A program made the position numbers and the translations under genes. The notes below the pieces were generated by a model. It was given only the letters and a program-made list of their open reading frames with translations. It was not told the DNA's origin and searched no databases. Positions 17,756-27,039 of a stretch of 64,000 nucleotides of DNA are shown piece after piece. Numbering within the stretch: position 1 is the stretch's first letter; every line of letters begins with the position of its first letter. Source of the DNA: NCED01 sp035493955 (lineage in GTDB: Bacteria; Pseudomonadota; Alphaproteobacteria; Caulobacterales; Caulobacteraceae); the NCBI GenBank assembly GCA_035493955.1, contig DATJHI010000036.1:186001-250000 (forward strand), written 5' to 3'.

Positions 17756-18040
17756 ATGCCCCTGTTCGTCATTCACTGTAACGACAAGCCGGACAGCCTC
17801 GCCCTGCGGCTGGCCACCCGCCCCGAGCACCTCGCCTATCTGAAGACTGCGACGGCCCTGCGGCTGGCCGGACCCTATCTGAACACGGCGGGCGAGCCGG
17901 ACGGGTCCATGCTGATCGTCGAGGCCGAGGACGAGGCGGCGGCGCAGGCGTTCGCGGCGGCCGACCCCTACGCCAAGGCGGGCCTCTTCGCCTCGACCTC
18001 GATCCGCCGCTGGAACCACACCGTGGGCCAGCTCCCGTGA
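17756..18040 (+). CDS. YciI family protein
   Basis: A 94-residue ferredoxin-like alpha/beta-barrel protein. It starts MPLFVIHCNDKP, has the conserved HLAYLK helix, and ends with the strand FASTSIRRWNHTVG. AGGAGA lies well placed before ATG 17756. The biochemical role of this family is mostly unsettled. It sits 13 bases after gpsA and overlaps the next gene (GTGA), so it belongs to the tsaD-gpsA transcription unit. Confidence 0.88.
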   Translation: MPLFVIHCNDKPDSLALRLATRPEHLAYLKTATALRLAGPYLNTAGEPDGSMLIVEAEDEAAAQAFAAADPYAKAGLFASTSIRRWNHTVGQLP

Positions 18041-18381
18041 CAGCCCGGCCGGCGCCCGGCCTCGTGCTCTGCCGGCTGGACGAGATCGAGGATCCGGGGG
18101 CCAAGGGGTTCCGCTTCCGCGAGGGCGAGGCCGAGTTCGCCGGCTTCGTGGTGCGGGTGGGCGAAACGGTGGCGGGTTATGTCGACGCCTGCCCCCACGC
18201 CGGCTGGCCGCTGGCGCTGTTCGACCGTTACCTGACCCGCGAGAAGGACCTGATCCTGTGCTCGGGCCATGGCGCCCTGTTCCGGCGGGAGGACGGGGTC
18301 TGCATCGCCGGCCCCTGCGCCGACGACCGGCTCAGCCCCTGGCCGGTGGCGGTGTCGGGGGACGAGGTGGTGACGGCGTGA
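18037..18381 (+). CDS. Rieske 2Fe-2S domain protein
   Basis: A 114-residue single-domain ferredoxin. The cluster ligands are Cys52 and His54 in CPHAG and Cys75 and His78 in CSGHG. This stand-alone form resembles ferredoxin components of assimilatory or dioxygenase systems. No oxygenase partner is adjacent; it closes the tsaD-gpsA-YciI run with a GTGA overlap. Confidence 0.9.
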   Translation: MTARPAPGLVLCRLDEIEDPGAKGFRFREGEAEFAGFVVRVGETVAGYVDACPHAGWPLALFDRYLTREKDLILCSGHGALFRREDGVCIAGPCADDRLSPWPVAVSGDEVVTA

Positions 18382-18400
18382 GGGGCCGCTGAGAGGGGAT

Positions 18401-19762
18401 CTACGCCGGATCTTCCAGACTGAACGCCTGGGCCTGCTCGTCATAGGCGAACAGTTCGGCATAGCGGCCCCAGGAGATCACGGCGGCCAGGGTCTCCTCG
18501 GCGAACTCTTCGGACATGAAGTCCTCGAGCTCTTCGGAGAAGCGGCGGTAGGGCGCGCGATGGCTGGGGCGTTCGTCCAGCACCCGGCGGATCAGGGCGG
18601 CGATCGGCACATGGCCGATCATCTGTTCGGCGAACAGCCGCTTGCGCTCGTCTACGTCCATCTGCACGAAGCGGCGCCCGGCGTCGGTCAGGCGGATGTC
18701 GCCGTGGGCGACGTCGGCGAAGCGCAGCAGCTGCAGCGTCTCGGCGATGGGGAACAGCTCGTCGACCTCCATGGTCAGCTCGTCGGCGAGCTCGGGCAGG
18801 TCGGCCTTGCCCTCGAAGGGCGGGGCGACCAGGGCCTCCATCAGGCCGGCCAGCAGGTTGGTGGAGACGTCGGGCAGACGCATGGCGATGCCGGCGTCGG
18901 CCACCGCCTCGGGGGTCGGCTGCTCGGCTTTCAGGGCCGGATCGTAGGGGTTGGTCATCCGCTCGTAGACCTGGTCGACCAGCCGGCGGAAGGCGGCGTC
19001 GGTGCGGTGGCGCGGGTGCGGCAGATCGATGGGGATTTCCGCCGCCACCTTGCCGGGGCTGGCGGCGAACAACAGGATGCGGTCGCACATCAGGACCGCC
19101 TCCTCGATGTTGTGGCTGACCATCAGGATCGAGCGCAGGGGCAGGCGGCCGTCCATCCACAGGTCGATCAGGTCGGTCCGGAGGGTCTCGGCGGTCAGGA
19201 CGTCCAGGGCGGAAAAGGGCTCGTCCATCAGCAGCAGCTCGGGCTGCATGACCAGGCCGCGGGCGAAGCCGACCCGCTGGCGCATGCCGCCGGACAGTTC
19301 CTTGGGATAGGCGTTCTCGAACCCGTCGAGACCGATCAGGTCGATGGCCTGCAGCGAGCGCGAGCGGCGCTCGGCGGTGGGCACGCCCAGGGGCTCCAGC
19401 CCGATCTCCACGTTCTCCAGCACGGTCAGCCAGGGGAACAGGGCGAAGCTCTGGAACACCATGGCGATGGATTCACAGGGGCCTTTCAGACCGCGCCCGC
19501 GCCACAGCACCTCGCCGGCGACCGGACGGGCGAGGCCGGCGATGATGCGCAGGAGGCTGGATTTGCCCGAGCCCGAGCGGCCCAAGAGGCCGACGATCTC
19601 GCCGGCCTTCAGGGTGATGTTGACCCCGTCCAGCACCAGCAGGGTGTCGGCCGACGACCCCTTGGCGTAGGTCTGGCGGACGTCCTTGATTTCCAGCAGC
19701 ACCTCCGGCGGCGGCGCGTTCCTGCCCGGGGCGCGGGGGGCGGTTAGGATGTCGGCGGGCAT
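18401..19762 (-). CDS. ABC transporter ATPase with AAA-associated C-terminal domain
   Basis: A 453-residue ATP-binding subunit of the nitrate/sulfonate/bicarbonate (NrtCD/SsuB) group. Walker A is GRSGSGKSS at 61-69, Q-loop Gln104, signature LSGGM at 156-160, Walker B LLLMDE at 176-181, and H-loop His217. After residue about 310 there is an extra winged-helix-like AAA-associated domain (ELADELTMEVDELFPIAETL). It is encoded five bases after the permease. No solute-binding protein lies nearby. Confidence 0.93.
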   Translation of the reverse strand: MPADILTAPRAPGRNAPPPEVLLEIKDVRQTYAKGSSADTLLVLDGVNITLKAGEIVGLLGRSGSGKSSLLRIIAGLARPVAGEVLWRGRGLKGPCESIAMVFQSFALFPWLTVLENVEIGLEPLGVPTAERRSRSLQAIDLIGLDGFENAYPKELSGGMRQRVGFARGLVMQPELLLMDEPFSALDVLTAETLRTDLIDLWMDGRLPLRSILMVSHNIEEAVLMCDRILLFAASPGKVAAEIPIDLPHPRHRTDAAFRRLVDQVYERMTNPYDPALKAEQPTPEAVADAGIAMRLPDVSTNLLAGLMEALVAPPFEGKADLPELADELTMEVDELFPIAETLQLLRFADVAHGDIRLTDAGRRFVQMDVDERKRLFAEQMIGHVPIAALIRRVLDERPSHRAPYRRFSEELEDFMSEEFAEETLAAVISWGRYAELFAYDEQAQAFSLEDPA

Positions 19763-19767
19763 AGGGC

Positions 19768-21516
19768 TTACTCCGCGCGAAGCCGCCGGGCGGCGGCGGT
19801 GAACAGGGGATCCCAGACCAGGCGGTTGAACACCACCACATAGACCGCCATCACCGCCACGCCCAGGGTCACGCGGCGCATGTCGCCGGCGGCGGAGGCG
19901 TCGGCGATGTAGGCGCCCAGGCCGTGGGCCTCCACCCGCGTCGTTCCCCAGTTGGCGGCCTCGGCGACGATGGTGGCGTTCCAGGCCCCGCCGGCGGCGG
20001 TGATCGCCCCGGTTACGTAAGAGGGCAGGATGCCGGGCAGGATCACCTTGCGCCACCAGGTCCAGCCCTTGATCCGCATGGAGGCGGCGGCCTCCAGCAG
20101 GTCGGCGGGCACCATCCGGGCCCCGGCGATGACGTTGAACAGGATGTACCACTGGGCGCCCAGGATCATCAGCGGCGACAGCCAGATGTCCGGCAGCAGA
20201 CGGAACCGCACCACCGCGGCCACCACCAGGGGATAGAGGATATTGGCGGGGAAGGCGGCCAGGAACTGGGTCACCGGCTGCAGGGCCGCCGCCCAGCGGG
20301 GCCGAAGGCCGATCCACACGCCGACCGGCAGCCACACGGCGCTCGCCGCCGCCGTCAGCAGCACCACCCTCAGCATGGTGAAGACGCCCAGGAGCAGGGT
20401 CCAGCCGATCTCGGCCATCGGCACGCCGGACAGGATATAGGCGGCGGCGCGCCAGGCCCCCATCAGACCGGCCAGACCCAGCAGCGCATACCAGGCCATG
20501 TCGGCCGCGCGGCTGGACCAGGCGCGGGCCAAGGCCGGCGCCACCTCGATCGGCCGGCCCAGGCGGAAGCTGGCCAGCATGCTGAGCAGACCCTGGACCG
20601 GGCGCCACATCCGCCGCGCCAGGTCGGTGCGCTGAAGGAAATCCAGCACCCAGGAGCTGGGCTCCGGTTCGTTGGACGGGGCCGGCTCCAGCCGGAACTT
20701 CTCGGCCCAGGCGACCAGGGGCCGGAACAACAGCTGGTCATAGGCCAGGATGACCAAGGCCATGGTCAGGACCGCCCAGCCCACCGCCTTCAGGTCGTGA
20801 TGGACGATCGCGGTGGCGACGTAGGAGCCTACCCCCGGCAGGGTGACGGTGACATTGCCGATGGTGAAGGCTTCCGAGGCCACCACGAAGAACCAGGCCC
20901 CGGACATCGAGACCATGGCGTTCCAGATCAGGCCGGGGGCGGCGTAGGGCGCCTCCAGGGTCCAGAACCGCCGCCAGGCCCCCAGGCGCAGGGCGGTGGA
21001 CAGGTCGCGCAGGTCGCGGGGGACGGCCTTGGTCGAATGGTAGAAGGAGAACACCATGTTCCAGGCCTGGCTGGTGAAGATCGCGAAGATGGCCGCGAAC
21101 TCCACCCCCAGCAGCGAGCCGGGGAACAGGGCCATGAAGCCGGTCACGGTGAAGGACAGGAACCCAAGCACGGGCACCGACTGACACACGTCGATCAGCG
21201 GGATGATCACCATCTCCGCCCGGCGGCTCTTGGCGGCCATGGCCCCGAAGATGAAGGTCACGGCCACCGACAGGGCCATGGCGGCGAACATACGCAGGGT
21301 GGTGCGCAGGGCGTAGCCGGGCAGGGCGGCCGGATCGAGGGAGATCGGGATGCGGTTGGCCACCGCCAACGGCACCAGGGTCTGGCGTCCGCCCACCGCG
21401 ATCAGCACCAGGATGCCGATGACCAGGCCGAAGACGATCACGTCCCAGGGGTTGGGCGCGACGGTGTGGATGGTCAGCGGTCGCCGGAACGAGAAGGACG
21501 GGCGATGCAGCGGCAT
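19768..21516 (-). CDS. Fused double ABC transporter permease
   Basis: A 582-residue membrane protein containing two BPD-type permease domains in one chain. The first holds SVPVLGFLSFTVTGF and EAPYAAPGLIWNAMV (about residues 60-270). The second holds ASMRIKGWTWWRKVILPG and GAITAAGGAWNAT (about 370-580). Each has the EAA-type coupling region that docks the ATPase, so one polypeptide may form the whole membrane channel. Co-transcribed with the ATPase downstream. Confidence 0.92.
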   Translation of the reverse strand: MPLHRPSFSFRRPLTIHTVAPNPWDVIVFGLVIGILVLIAVGGRQTLVPLAVANRIPISLDPAALPGYALRTTLRMFAAMALSVAVTFIFGAMAAKSRRAEMVIIPLIDVCQSVPVLGFLSFTVTGFMALFPGSLLGVEFAAIFAIFTSQAWNMVFSFYHSTKAVPRDLRDLSTALRLGAWRRFWTLEAPYAAPGLIWNAMVSMSGAWFFVVASEAFTIGNVTVTLPGVGSYVATAIVHHDLKAVGWAVLTMALVILAYDQLLFRPLVAWAEKFRLEPAPSNEPEPSSWVLDFLQRTDLARRMWRPVQGLLSMLASFRLGRPIEVAPALARAWSSRAADMAWYALLGLAGLMGAWRAAAYILSGVPMAEIGWTLLLGVFTMLRVVLLTAAASAVWLPVGVWIGLRPRWAAALQPVTQFLAAFPANILYPLVVAAVVRFRLLPDIWLSPLMILGAQWYILFNVIAGARMVPADLLEAAASMRIKGWTWWRKVILPGILPSYVTGAITAAGGAWNATIVAEAANWGTTRVEAHGLGAYIADASAAGDMRRVTLGVAVMAVYVVVFNRLVWDPLFTAAARRLRAE

Positions 21517-21711
21517 GGCTCCCCCTTTCCGTGGCTGGCTGGGCTGTGGGTTGATCGATGGCCCGCCTTACAGGGGCGAGGCGGCCGGAGCAACCGGCGG
21601 TGTAGGGGACGGGTCGTGACGGTTTGGCGCCGCCGGTTCGTCGCCTCGGGGGGGCGGCGGCCGAAACGCCCGGCGGATCATCGTGGAGCCGGCGTTATGC
21701 GGGCCGCCGCC

Positions 21712-22857
21712 TTACAGACACCCGTATGCCGCCTCGATCAGCCGCGTCGGACGCGGGTCGCCGAGCAGCAGGGCCGATTGGTGGTTCATCGTATAGGCGC
21801 CGGCGATCCGCCGCTCCGGATCGGCGAAGACGCAGGACCCGCCCCAGCCCGAATGGCCGAAGGTCCGCCGGCCCGGACCATAGATGCTCAGGCCCGCATT
21901 GCGCATGAACCCGGCCGCCCAGCTCATCCGATAGGGCAGGACCAGGTCGTCCCCGGCGATGCGTTCGCGAGAGGCCTCGGCGATCACCGGCGGCGACAGC
22001 AGCGGCTTGCCGTCCAAGGTCCCGTCGCCGGCCAGGGCGCCCATCAGCCGGGCCAGGGCCGAGGCGGTGGCGTGGCCGTTGGCGGATGGGATCTCGGCCG
22101 TGCGCCAGTCCTCCGACCCCCGTCCGCCCGGCGAGGCCCAGCGGGTCAGGAAGGCGGCCCGGCGGGCCTCGTTGACCGGGCCGAAGTCGGGCAGGGTCTT
22201 GGGACGCTCCATCTCCGCCACCCGGCCGTGCTCGGCCTCGGGCAGGCCGATCCAAAGGTCCAGGCCGAAGGGCCCGGCCAGGTCCTCCCTCAGCGCCCGA
22301 CCCATGGTGCGGCCGTCGACCCGGCGGAAGATCTCGCCGGCGATATAGCCGAAGGTGATGGCGTGATAGCCGCTGGCGGTTCCCGGCGGCCACATCGGGG
22401 CCATGGCCGCGAGTTTTCGGCAGATGGCGTCCCAGTCGAACCACAGGGCCGGGTCCATCGGCTCCAGGAATCCGGCCAGGCCGGCCTGGTGCGACAGGGC
22501 CTGGGCCACGGTGATCCGGTCCTTCCCCGCCTGGCCGAACTCGGGCCAGACCTCGGCCACGGGCTGGTCGTAGGCGAGGCGGCCCTGGTCGACCAGCCGC
22601 GCCACCAGGATCGCCGCCACCGCCTTGGTGACTGAGAACACCGGGACCAGGGTGTGGGCGTCGAAGGGCCGGGTCCGGGCCCGGTCGGCCCAGCCGCCCC
22701 ACAGGTCGATCACCGGCTCGCCCTCGAGGGCCAGGGTGAACCGGGCGCCCAACTCCTCCCCGTTCTCCAGCGAAGCCCGCAAGGCTTCGAGGACGGGGGC
22801 GAATTCACCGGGGCAGCGGCCGTGGACGAGGGGGGCGTCGGTCATGGCCGTCTGCAT
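21712..22857 (-). CDS. Serine hydrolase of the beta-lactamase/EstA esterase family
   Basis: A roughly 381-residue class C beta-lactamase-fold hydrolase. Nucleophile motif S-x-x-K is Ser75 to Lys78 (FSVTKAV). The second motif is GYHAITFGY (Tyr164), where the Tyr-x-Asn of beta-lactamases is replaced, as in EstA esterases. FGHSGWGGS occupies the third motif. No signal peptide, so probably a cytoplasmic esterase. ATG 22857 or 22845 is possible. Confidence 0.88.
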   Translation of the reverse strand: MQTAMTDAPLVHGRCPGEFAPVLEALRASLENGEELGARFTLALEGEPVIDLWGGWADRARTRPFDAHTLVPVFSVTKAVAAILVARLVDQGRLAYDQPVAEVWPEFGQAGKDRITVAQALSHQAGLAGFLEPMDPALWFDWDAICRKLAAMAPMWPPGTASGYHAITFGYIAGEIFRRVDGRTMGRALREDLAGPFGLDLWIGLPEAEHGRVAEMERPKTLPDFGPVNEARRAAFLTRWASPGGRGSEDWRTAEIPSANGHATASALARLMGALAGDGTLDGKPLLSPPVIAEASRERIAGDDLVLPYRMSWAAGFMRNAGLSIYGPGRRTFGHSGWGGSCVFADPERRIAGAYTMNHQSALLLGDPRPTRLIEAAYGCL

Positions 22858-22925
22858 AGCGCGAGCTGGGCGCGGTCGGAACCGTCCGCCTGGACTCTGG
22901 CGTCTCGACACCCAAGATGGAGGGT

Positions 22926-23513
22926 ATGAGCGTCCTCTACCCCGTCGCCGACACCGCCGAAGCGGCCCTGCATACGCCCAGGGGCTTCGCCGCCCGCGCC
23001 CGCACGGCCCAGACCCTGGCGGGGGAGGCCGTGGCCTTCGTCACCGAGACGGTGGGACCGGCCTTCGAGACCGAGGCCGCGGCCCTCGACGCCTATGCCG
23101 GGCGGCTGGACGACGAGCGGCCTGGCCGGCGGGTGCAGGTTCCGCCCGAAGCGCGCTGGTGCGCCCTGCGGCCGGTGGCGGCGCCTGGGACGGGGCGGCG
23201 CCGCAAGGCGATGGAGCCGGTGAACAAGGACGGGCGACGCTGGCCCGCCCCCGACCCCAAGGCCGCGCCGGCCCTGTGGCGGCTGTCGGTCTCCTATTGG
23301 CGGGTGGGCGAAGCCGAGGTCGGGCTGGAGGCTCCGGCAGAGGCGGCGCGCAAGCTGCGCCGGCGGGCGGGCGGCGAGGCTCTGGACCCGGCGGTCTTGC
23401 GCTCGTTGGCCCGTCAGCCGCTGCAGGCGGTGCGGCCGCAGCAGCCCCTCGACATCGGCCTGTTCGAGACCCGGCCTCCCGAGGCGCCGCACATCCTCAT
23501 GCCGGACGAATAG
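22926..23513 (+). CDS. Hypothetical protein
   Basis: A roughly 195-residue cytoplasmic protein that I do not recognise. It begins MSVLYPVADTAEAALHTPRG and contains VAFVTETVGPAFETEAAALDAYAGRL, then a basic central part and a Pro-rich C-terminus. No catalytic motif or membrane segment. An ATG nine bases upstream (22917) is the alternative start. It overlaps the acyltransferase tail by 17 bases. Confidence 0.7.
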   Translation: MSVLYPVADTAEAALHTPRGFAARARTAQTLAGEAVAFVTETVGPAFETEAAALDAYAGRLDDERPGRRVQVPPEARWCALRPVAAPGTGRRRKAMEPVNKDGRRWPAPDPKAAPALWRLSVSYWRVGEAEVGLEAPAEAARKLRRRAGGEALDPAVLRSLARQPLQAVRPQQPLDIGLFETRPPEAPHILMPDE

Positions 23514-24594
23514 CGTTCCTGGCCCTGGCGCCGATCGGGAAGCCTTGGCTCGCCCAGCGGCGCAGGAAGGTGCGGGCGGGGCGCTCGACCAGGTGGTGGG
23601 CGACCGCCGCCAGGGGAACCACGCCCAGGAACAGCACGACCCACAGCCCCAGCGGCAGGGTCTTGTCATAGCCCAGCCTCTCCGTGGCCTTGCCGAACAT
23701 CAACAGCCACGGGAAGCAGACCATGTAGACCGAATAGCTGATCTCGCCGAGATAGACCCCGATCCGCCCCGACAGGACCTTGGAGCCGGTGCTGGTCAGG
23801 CCGGCGAGGGCCAGGATCAGGCCGCCGAAGGTGGTGACGATGGCCGCATCCGGCGCGTCGGCCTGGGCCAGGGCCACGGCCATGGCGACGAAGACGGCGC
23901 TCCAGACCTTCGCCTGCATCCGGGTCTGCATCGCCCCTGACCGCCACAGCAGGTAGATCGCCACTCCATAGGCGAAGCAAGGGACGATCCGCAGCGCGCC
24001 CCATTTGTAGGTGGCCTCGGTCAGCTGGAATCCGGCGAGGGCGTCGAACGCTATGTAAAGGCCGAACAGCAGGATCAGGACGCCGATCACTGCCAGTTGG
24101 GGCCGGTCCCTCACGCGCCAGCCGACCCAGGCGAAGGCGGGGAAGCTCAGATAGGCGAACCACTCGGCCGAGATCGACCAGGACGGATGGTTCCAGGCGG
24201 CGGCCGGGGCCAAGCCCCAGGCGTGGATCATCAAGAGATTCGCCGGCAGGGCGGCCCAGTTGACCAGGCCGGTCCCCAGGGTCATCCCCGCCGCGGTGGC
24301 GGCGACGGCCAGGACGCCCAGCCCGGCCAGGACGGCGATGTGCAGAGGATAGACCCGCGCGATCCGGGCCCACAGGAAGCTGCCGTAATGGAACCGGCCC
24401 TCGCCGAAACCCTCCAGATAGACATGGCTGAGGATGAAGCCGGAGAGCACGAAGAACAGTTCGACGCCCAGGTAGCCGTTGGCCACCAGGCCGGGAATCC
24501 CTACTCCGGCCAGGTGCGGCCAGTAATGGAACGAGACGACCCACATGGCGGCGGCGAAGCGCAGGGCCGTGAGCGGTTTCAGGTCTAGGGGCAT
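23497..24594 (-). CDS. Membrane acyltransferase (OafA/YrhL, acyltransferase 3 family)
   Basis: A 365-residue membrane protein with about ten hydrophobic segments. The N-terminus MPLDLKPLTALRFAAAMWVV with the following FHYW is typical of acyltransferase 3, which O-acylates surface polysaccharides, peptidoglycan or small molecules. FFVLSGFILSHVYL is the next conserved block, and the C-terminus has HHLVERPARTFLRRW. The target is unknown. Confidence 0.92.
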   Translation of the reverse strand: MPLDLKPLTALRFAAAMWVVSFHYWPHLAGVGIPGLVANGYLGVELFFVLSGFILSHVYLEGFGEGRFHYGSFLWARIARVYPLHIAVLAGLGVLAVAATAAGMTLGTGLVNWAALPANLLMIHAWGLAPAAAWNHPSWSISAEWFAYLSFPAFAWVGWRVRDRPQLAVIGVLILLFGLYIAFDALAGFQLTEATYKWGALRIVPCFAYGVAIYLLWRSGAMQTRMQAKVWSAVFVAMAVALAQADAPDAAIVTTFGGLILALAGLTSTGSKVLSGRIGVYLGEISYSVYMVCFPWLLMFGKATERLGYDKTLPLGLWVVLFLGVVPLAAVAHHLVERPARTFLRRWASQGFPIGARARNAIRPA

Positions 24595-24681
24595 GGGCGA
24601 GCGCTTGCCTGGTCGGAACAGCAGCCACGGAGCCTGCCGCAAACGTGTTAATAAGCCGCCGCGCCATAAGCTTAACGAGTC

Positions 24682-25119
24682 ATGTCCGATCCACTCCTGA
24701 AGCCGTCGCCGATCCCCGTTCCAGCCGTCGGCGTGGTCTGTCTGCGCGGCGACGAGGTGCTGCTGATCCGGCGCGGCGCCCCGCCGATGCAGGGGGCGTG
24801 GAGCCTGCCCGGCGGCCGGATCGAATGGGGCGAACGGGCGGCGGCGGCGGCCCTACGCGAACTCATGGAAGAGACGGGGGTAGAGGCCGAGCTGCTGGGC
24901 CTGGTCGAGGTCGCCGACGGCCTGTTCGGCCCGGACGCCGTCCCTGAGCGGCATTATGTGCTGATCGACTATGCGGCGCGTTGGCGCTCGGGGGAGCCGC
25001 GGGCCGGCGACGACGCGGCCTACGCGGCCTTCCATCCCCTGGGGGCTCTGGAGGCGCTCGGGCTCTGGAGCGAGACGGTGCGGGTGATCCGGCTGGCGGT
25101 CGAACGGTTCGGCGGATGA
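24682..25119 (+). CDS. NUDIX hydrolase
   Basis: A 145-residue pyrophosphohydrolase. The Nudix box spans residues 45-67 with Gly45, Glu51, Arg59-Glu60 and Glu63-Glu64 (RELMEETGV). The SLPGGRIEWGE segment is typical of ADP-ribose or nucleotide-sugar type enzymes. Its stop overlaps the next start (ATGA). Confidence 0.93.
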   Translation: MSDPLLKPSPIPVPAVGVVCLRGDEVLLIRRGAPPMQGAWSLPGGRIEWGERAAAAALRELMEETGVEAELLGLVEVADGLFGPDAVPERHYVLIDYAARWRSGEPRAGDDAAYAAFHPLGALEALGLWSETVRVIRLAVERFGG

Positions 25120-25457
25120 TCCGGCCCGCCGCCTTTCTGATCGCCGCGGCTCTTGCGGCCCGCAGCCCCGACCAGCGGCAGGCGCTGGTGGACCTGGCCT
25201 ATGTGCTGGGTGAAGCCCACGCCTTGCGCCAGGCGTGCCACGGCGATCAGACTTGGCGCATGCAGATGAGCCGGATGGTGGCGATCGAGGCGCCCGAGGA
25301 CGCGCTGAAGCGCCGCATGGTCGACAGCTTCAACGCTGGGTTCATGCTGCGCCAGGCTGAATATCCGGCCTGCGGTCCCAAGGTGACCGAGGCGGAGCGC
25401 GAGACCGCCGCGCGCGGCCGTGTCCTGGCGCTGGGCCTGGGAGGAGAATCCCCGTGA
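25116..25457 (+). CDS. TIGR02301 family exported protein
   Basis: A 113-residue protein with N-terminal signal-like segment MIRPAAFLIAAALAARS. The core (LVDLAYVLGEAHALRQACHGD, then WRMQMSRM) matches the alphaproteobacterial TIGR02301 family of unknown function, including the conserved Cys pair (Cys in QACHG and Cys in EYPACGP). Coupled to the Nudix gene upstream and NfeD downstream by 4-base overlaps. Confidence 0.85.
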   Translation: MIRPAAFLIAAALAARSPDQRQALVDLAYVLGEAHALRQACHGDQTWRMQMSRMVAIEAPEDALKRRMVDSFNAGFMLRQAEYPACGPKVTEAERETAARGRVLALGLGGESP

Positions 25458-25978
25458 TCGCTCTGGAAGCGCTCCTTCGGCAGGACCCGTTCTGGTTTTG
25501 GCTGGGGCTCGGCAGCCTTTTCGTCGCCCTCAATCTGGCGACGGGGGTGGCGCAGGCGATGTGGCCCGCGATCATCGCCGTCCTGATGGCGGTGGTCGAA
25601 TTGGCGGGTCTGAAGCTCGGCGTCGTCAATGAGGCCGGGATCTTCGCGCTTCTCTGCCTGGCGGCGGCGGGCGCCGGTTATTTCCTGTCGTCGCGCGCCA
25701 TGGTCGCGGCAGGGACGCCCAAGGCCGCGCGTGACGGCGGGGACGCCCGGGGCAGCCAGGGTCAGACCGCGCGCCTGGCTGGCCGGATCGGCCGCACCTC
25801 CGGCGAATTCGTCAACGGGGTGGGCCGGGTCTGGATCGACGGTGCAGAGTGGGGAGCCGAGATCGCCACCGGCGAGGAGGATCTTCCCGCCGGCGCGCCG
25901 GTGCGCGTGGTCCGGGTGATCGGCGGCGTCCGGCTGCAGGTGCAGGGATTGGACGCGGATCCCGGGGCGGACCGATGA
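25454..25978 (+). CDS. NfeD family membrane protein
   Basis: A 174-residue protein with two to three membrane helices (residues about 12-85) and a C-terminal OB-fold domain (TARLAGRIGRTSGEFVNG ... PVRVVRVIGGVRLQV). NfeD-type proteins partner with SPFH/stomatin proteins in membrane quality control; no stomatin gene is adjacent here. The GTG start overlaps the preceding stop (GTGA). Confidence 0.88.
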   Translation: MIALEALLRQDPFWFWLGLGSLFVALNLATGVAQAMWPAIIAVLMAVVELAGLKLGVVNEAGIFALLCLAAAGAGYFLSSRAMVAAGTPKAARDGGDARGSQGQTARLAGRIGRTSGEFVNGVGRVWIDGAEWGAEIATGEEDLPAGAPVRVVRVIGGVRLQVQGLDADPGADR

Positions 25979-26019
25979 AGGGCCTCGCCTAAGGGCCTTG
26001 CGCCTCCTATCTCTGGTCC

Positions 26020-27027
26020 GTGCTCCGTCCTGAACAGCTGCTCTGCCCCAAGCCCGAGGGGCTGTACTGCGCGCCCGGCGATTTCTTCATCGATCCGGTG
26101 CGCCCGGTGGCGCGGGCGGTGATCACCCACGGCCATGCCGACCACGCCCGGGCCGGGCACGGGGCGGTGCTGGCCACGCCCGAGACCCTGGCGATCATGG
26201 CCTGCCGCTATGGCGAGGATTTCGCGGCCTCGCCCCAGACGCTCGCCTATGGCCAGGCGATCGACCGGGACGGGGTGGAGGTCAGTTTCGCTCCCGCCGG
26301 CCATGTGCTGGGGTCGGCCCAGGTCGTGGTCCGTTGGAAGGGCCTGACCATGGTGGTGTCGGGAGACTACAAGCGTCGGCGCGATCCCACCTGCGCCGCC
26401 TTCGAGCCGGTCCCCTGCGACGTCTTCGTCACCGAAGCCACCTTCGGCCTGCCGGTGTTCGCCTTTCCCGACGACGCCGGCGAGGTGGCCGAGCTCCTGG
26501 CCTCCGTGGAGCAGTTCCCCGAACGGGCGCACCTGGTCGGAGTCTACGCCCTCGGCAAGGCGCAGCGGCTGATTCGCCTGATCCGCGAGGCCGGCTATGG
26601 GCGCACCCTCTATGTCCATGGGGCGCTGGCGCGGCTGAACGCGCTCTATCAGGCGCACGGGATCGATTTGGGTCCCCTGGCCCCGGCCACCGAGTCCGGC
26701 GGCAAGGATTTCGCCGGCGCCATCGTCCTCGCGCCGCCGTCGGCCCTGCAGGACCGCTGGGCGCGGCGGTTCCCTGATCCCGTGGGCGCGTTCGCCTCGG
26801 GCTGGATGCGGGTGCGCGCCCGCGCCCGCCAGCGGGGGGTGGAGCTGCCGCTGATCATCTCCGACCACTGCGATTGGAACGAGCTGACCTGCACCCTGGA
26901 CGAGCTGCGTCCCGGCGAGGTGTGGATCACCCACGGCCGGGAGGAGGCGTTGGAACGCTGGTGCCGCCTCAACGGACTGCAGGCCCGCGCCCTCGCCCTG
27001 GTCGGCTATGAGGACGAAGAGGACTAA
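26020..27027 (+). CDS. Ligase-associated DNA exonuclease (metallo-beta-lactamase fold)
   Basis: A 335-residue beta-CASP-type nuclease. Metal-binding motif THGHADHAR holds His37, His39, Asp41 and His42, and VSGDYKRRRDP is a further motif. The opening (LCPKPEGLYCAPGDFFIDP) matches TIGR04122, usually encoded with an ATP-dependent DNA ligase and a DEAH helicase in a repair island. Neither is adjacent here. GTG start at 26020. Confidence 0.92.
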   Translation: MLRPEQLLCPKPEGLYCAPGDFFIDPVRPVARAVITHGHADHARAGHGAVLATPETLAIMACRYGEDFAASPQTLAYGQAIDRDGVEVSFAPAGHVLGSAQVVVRWKGLTMVVSGDYKRRRDPTCAAFEPVPCDVFVTEATFGLPVFAFPDDAGEVAELLASVEQFPERAHLVGVYALGKAQRLIRLIREAGYGRTLYVHGALARLNALYQAHGIDLGPLAPATESGGKDFAGAIVLAPPSALQDRWARRFPDPVGAFASGWMRVRARARQRGVELPLIISDHCDWNELTCTLDELRPGEVWITHGREEALERWCRLNGLQARALALVGYEDEED

Positions 27028-27039
27028 GCGCAGACGTGG

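Noticed and set aside
19924..22635. 903-residue open frame on the plus strand
   Set aside because: It is antisense to the permease and hydrolase genes, is dominated by Gly/His/Gln/Arg low complexity, and has no domain; a typical high-GC shadow.
24648..24675. Two TTAA sites considered as a CtrA box
   Set aside because: Spacing is 20 bases rather than the required 7.
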